Positions 61,282 through 64,000 of a stretch of DNA of 64,000 nt are shown in pieces (the first letter of the stretch is position 1; each line of letters starts with the position of its first letter). Below the pieces are notes generated by a model. The model was not told where the DNA came from. It did not search any database and saw nothing but the letters and a program-made list of their open reading frames with translations. The position numbers and the translations under genes are program-made. Source of the stretch: Flavobacteriaceae bacterium (GTDB taxonomy: Bacteria; Bacteroidota; Bacteroidia; Flavobacteriales; Flavobacteriaceae); NCBI GenBank assembly GCA_028279515.1, contig JANQNQ010000001.1:186001-250000 (forward strand), in the 5' to 3' direction.

Positions 61282-62139
61282 ATGAACGTATTTGTAATAG
61301 GAGTAGGACTGATAGGAGGCTCAATGGCGTTAGACATGAAGGCCATGGACGATGCTGTTTTGATATTCGGAATCGACCACAATCCGGTTCACCTCGATGA
61401 AGCCCTTGAGTTGGGTGTCATTGATCAAAAGGCCACTCTTGAAGAGTTGGAAAAAGCCGATGTGGTCATCGTGTCGATTCCGGTGGATGCAACAGTGCAG
61501 GTGTTGCCAAAAGTGTTGGATGCAGTTCATGACAACGCAATTGTTTTTGAGGTTGGGTCGACAAAACAAAACATATGTAGCGCTGTAGAAGACCATCCCA
61601 AACGTAGAAACTTTTTGGCGGCTCACCCAATTGCTGGTACTGAGTTCTCTGGCCCAAAAGCAGCCATTAAAGATTTGTTTAGAGGAAAGACCAATATCAT
61701 CTGCGAGGTTGAGAAAACAGCTTTCAAACTGCAGGAAAGAGCATTGAAGATCTTTACCGACCTCGGAATGCGAATTCGATACATGGACCCGAAATCTCAC
61801 GACAAGCACATAGCTTATGTTTCGCACTTATCGCACATAAGTTCTTTTATGTTAGGAAAGACCGTCATTGAGAAAGAGAAGAACGAACGCGATATTTTTG
61901 ACATGGCGGGCAGTGGATTTGAATCCACAGTACGTTTAGCGAAAAGTTCACCGGCGATGTGGGCACCTATCTTTGAGCAGAACAAAGAGAACGTGATCGA
62001 AACCTTAGATGAATATATCAACAATCTTGAGGAATTTAAACAATTGATGCTTCAAGATAATTTTAGGGCCATTTATCAAGAAATGGAAAATACGAATCAT
62101 ATCAAGGAAATCTTAAACGGAATTATTATTAACACATAA
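61282..62139 (+). CDS. tyrA: Prephenate dehydrogenase
   Basis: NAD(P)-dependent oxidative decarboxylation of prephenate for tyrosine. 285 residues from the ATG at 61282 (a TTG lies 6 nt upstream): VFVIGVGLIGGSMALDM, VVIVSIPVDATVQVLP, FEVGSTKQNICSAVE, AAHPIAGTEFSGP (catalytic His) and HDKHIAYVSHLSHISSFML. Third gene of the aromatic operon. Confidence 0.94.
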   Translation: MNVFVIGVGLIGGSMALDMKAMDDAVLIFGIDHNPVHLDEALELGVIDQKATLEELEKADVVIVSIPVDATVQVLPKVLDAVHDNAIVFEVGSTKQNICSAVEDHPKRRNFLAAHPIAGTEFSGPKAAIKDLFRGKTNIICEVEKTAFKLQERALKIFTDLGMRIRYMDPKSHDKHIAYVSHLSHISSFMLGKTVIEKEKNERDIFDMAGSGFESTVRLAKSSPAMWAPIFEQNKENVIETLDEYINNLEEFKQLMLQDNFRAIYQEMENTNHIKEILNGIIINT

Positions 62140-62161
62140 CCAAATCAAAAAAAAAGAAACC

Positions 62162-63244
62162 ATGGAAAACAAGAAAGAATTAAGAACCTGGTTAGACAAT
62201 CACAAGTTGCCACACCCATTGGTGATTGCCGGACCCTGTAGTGCCGAAACCGAAGGACAAGTACTTCAGATAGCACATGAACTAAAAGATACGGATGTTA
62301 CGTACTTACGTGCGGGCATTTGGAAACCCAGAACACGACCTGGAAACTTTGAAGGTGTTGGCGCTATCGGTTTAAAATGGTTGCAAAAGGCCAAGGAAGA
62401 AACAGGTCTGTTGACTGCCACAGAAGTAGCAAATAAGACGCACGTTGATCTTGCGTTAGAACACGATGTTGATCTACTTTGGATTGGTGCACGATCCACG
62501 GTGAGTCCGTTTATCGTTCAAGAGATTGCCGATGCCTTAAAGGGAACCGATAAAGTAGTGTTGGTGAAGAATCCAGTAAATCCAGATCTTGCATTGTGGC
62601 TTGGAGCGATCGAAAGATTGCATTCGGCTGATATTGAGAAATTGGGGGTGATCCATCGTGGGTTTTCTACCTATGAAAAAACGCGATACAGAAACATTCC
62701 AGAATGGCAATTGGCCATTGAACTGCAAACAAGATTTCCAGACTTACCGTTGATCTGCGACCCTTCGCACATTACGGGTAAAAGAGATATGGTCTTTGAT
62801 GTGTCTCAAACGGCATTGGATCTTAACTTCGACGGATTGATGGTAGAAACGCACATCGATCCTGAAAATGCATGGAGTGATGCAGCGCAACAAGTGACTC
62901 CGTCAACTTTGGTGCAGATCATGAAGGACCTTAAGATTCGAAAGGAAATGGATGACGCTGCAGAGTTCAATAATAATCTAAACACACTTAGAACCCAAAT
63001 TGATGTGATCGATCACCAATTGATTGACACCCTAGGCAAGCGAATGAAGGTAGCCGACGAGATCGGAAGCCTCAAAAAGTCTAAGAACGTGGCGGTACTT
63101 CAAACCAAACGTTGGAACGAAATTTTAGGAAAAATGATTCTTGAAGGAGAAGAAAGAGGACTGAGTGAAGAGTTTATTCTTCGCATGTTCAAAGCGATTC
63201 ACCAAGAGAGTATCAATCACCAAGAAAAGATCATCAAGGCATAA
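62162..63244 (+). CDS. Bifunctional DAHP synthase / chorismate mutase
   Basis: Couples the first committed step of the shikimate pathway with the chorismate branch point. Residues about 1-260 are a DAHP synthase of the KDO8PS-like type (PLVIAGPCSAETEGQVLQIA, YLRAGIWKPRTRPGNFEGVG, LWIGARSTVSPFIVQEI, PLICDPSHITGKRDMV). Residues about 270-360 are an AroQ chorismate mutase helix bundle (LRTQIDVIDHQLIDTLGKRMKVADEIGSLKKSKNVAV). 360 residues, a known Bacteroidota fusion. Last gene before the terminator. Confidence 0.95.
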   Translation: MENKKELRTWLDNHKLPHPLVIAGPCSAETEGQVLQIAHELKDTDVTYLRAGIWKPRTRPGNFEGVGAIGLKWLQKAKEETGLLTATEVANKTHVDLALEHDVDLLWIGARSTVSPFIVQEIADALKGTDKVVLVKNPVNPDLALWLGAIERLHSADIEKLGVIHRGFSTYEKTRYRNIPEWQLAIELQTRFPDLPLICDPSHITGKRDMVFDVSQTALDLNFDGLMVETHIDPENAWSDAAQQVTPSTLVQIMKDLKIRKEMDDAAEFNNNLNTLRTQIDVIDHQLIDTLGKRMKVADEIGSLKKSKNVAVLQTKRWNEILGKMILEGEERGLSEEFILRMFKAIHQESINHQEKIIKA

Positions 63245-63245
63245 A

Positions 63246-63276
63246 AAAAACCGAGTCAAACGACTCGGTTTTTTTT
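63246..63276. terminator. Bidirectional intrinsic terminator of the aromatic operon
   Basis: AACCGAGTC / GACTCGGTT stem with AAAC loop, A-rich before and eight T after, between convergent genes. Confidence 0.88.
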
Positions 63277-63300
63277 ATTATATATCTTTTTAAGTAGCAA

Positions 63301-63759
63301 CTACTTTTGCTTTCTAAAAATGTAGCGGGTAATGAAGATACCGTTGTTATCTCCTTTTCCACCTGCGCTCTCAACGGCACTGGTTACAAAGGCAAGCTCC
63401 CATCCCTCTTCGGTCATGGTCGTTAACTTTGAGCTGATAACAGCATCATTGGCTGCGATGTTTTGAAAACGAATTCCTCCAAGGTTGAAGAAGTTCAACA
63501 GCTTTGTTTCATCAAAATTCTTTACACGAATCTCTGAACGATTAGACTTGTTTCGCTTGTCTTCTTTCTTGTCTTCTGATCTCGTAGAAGTGAACTCTTT
63601 GTAATCTCTTGAGTCGTTGGCCGAGACAATTCTCGATCTTCCAAGTCCATTAGGTACAATCGATTCGACACTTGTGACAACCTTGTACTCATAGGCTTGA
63701 GCATTCATTTCAGTCATCAAGAAAATTGCAAATACTGCAACCAGTAGTAGTTTTTTCAT
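63301..63759 (-). CDS. Small exported protein of unknown function
   Basis: 152 residues with signal peptide (MKKLLLVAVFAIFLMTEMNAQ). The middle is very charged (TSTRSEDKKEDKRNKSNRSEIRV) and the end has MTEEGWELAFVTSAV and GIFITRYIFRK, resembling the DUF4177-like 'EGWEL' pattern of small secreted Bacteroidota proteins. I do not recognise a function. Confidence 0.75.
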   Translation of the reverse strand: MKKLLLVAVFAIFLMTEMNAQAYEYKVVTSVESIVPNGLGRSRIVSANDSRDYKEFTSTRSEDKKEDKRNKSNRSEIRVKNFDETKLLNFFNLGGIRFQNIAANDAVISSKLTTMTEEGWELAFVTSAVESAGGKGDNNGIFITRYIFRKQK

Positions 63760-63872
63760 GATAGTTTTGTTTTTAGGTTTGAATTTCAGTTTCCGAAGAT
63801 AAGGTATTTATTTAAAAAGAAATGTTGTTATTTTGTAAACGCTTAGAATCCTTATATGAACGCACACTTTCA

Positions 63873-64000
63873 ATGACAGGAACCGTTTACAAATCTACTG
63901 GGAGCTGGTATACCGTTAAGGCTCAAAACGGTACCTTTTACGAGTGTCGTATTAAGGGAAAGTTTCGCATTAAAGGAATTAAGAGCACCAACCCAATTGC
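63873..64000 (+). CDS. rsgA: Ribosome small-subunit-dependent GTPase A, N-terminal fragment (runs off the window)
   Basis: The translation begins MTGTVYKSTGSWYTV and continues with GTFYECRIKGKFRI and KSTNPIA, the OB-fold N-terminus of RsgA, which helps 30S maturation. The GTPase domain lies beyond the window edge. Confidence 0.85.
   Translation, partial: MTGTVYKSTGSWYTVKAQNGTFYECRIKGKFRIKGIKSTNPI

Noticed and set aside
1..64000. CRISPR arrays, tRNA or rRNA genes, transposases, toxin-antitoxin or phage-defence genes
   Set aside because: Looked for and not seen; the regularly placed repeats at 41-52 kb have long, non-spacer-like bodies and are not CRISPR.

Overview
The window comes from a member of the Bacteroidota, almost certainly a (probably marine) Flavobacteriaceae. 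The evidence is a type IX secretion C-terminal domain, GldA, a GLPGLI protein, DUF5686, a split MetH, promoters of the TTG/TTTG-N19-21-TAnnTTTG type and AT-rich, SD-poor leaders. No rRNA, tRNA, phage, transposase or CRISPR array was seen.

Layout. 1-10.4 kb is mixed housekeeping: fabD (partial), fructosamine kinase, a membrane-anchored DHFR fusion, a class V PLP enzyme, an orphan CBM48 protein, a secreted T9SS propeller protein, an egtB-egtD-DUF427 ergothioneine-type operon and thyA. 10.4-14.7 kb holds nupC, a bifunctional nuclease and etfBA. 14.8-21.6 kb holds pdhB, a DUF5686 outer-membrane protein, and soluble and membrane pyrophosphatases side by side. 22.3-30.9 kb holds a deoxynucleoside kinase, a two-component system, and divergently a GLPGLI / aspartyl protease / outer-membrane receptor set. 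A sulfotransferase and a large TolB-amidohydrolase follow.

35.7-56.1 kb is a 20-kb methionine/cysteine/sulfur island: metK, metY, metX, hom, osmC, metZ, DUF2061, cysH, sulfite reductase, cobA, siroheme synthase, ferredoxin-NADP reductase, split metH and metF. It is controlled by at least three kinds of RNA device: a SAM-II aptamer (metK), two SAM-I aptamers (metX-hom and metH) and, before metY, two tandem Met/Cys-rich leader peptides, each followed by a terminator and carrying a matching antiterminator segment. Nearly every intergenic gap from 41 to 52 kb is filled with structured, co-oriented repeat elements whose copies show compensatory base changes.

56.1-64 kb holds a PagL-like deacylase, a head-GIN lipoprotein, gldA, and the aromatic operon pheA-aminotransferase-tyrA-aroG/chorismate mutase. 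That operon is preceded by a Phe/Tyr/Trp-rich leader peptide and terminator with the same geometry as the Met/Cys leaders. A small secreted protein and the start of rsgA close the window.

The most exciting result is the set of three leader-peptide attenuators (37.2-37.5 kb and 59.1-59.2 kb), which imply classical ribosome-mediated attenuation in this lineage, including a tandem Met+Cys version.
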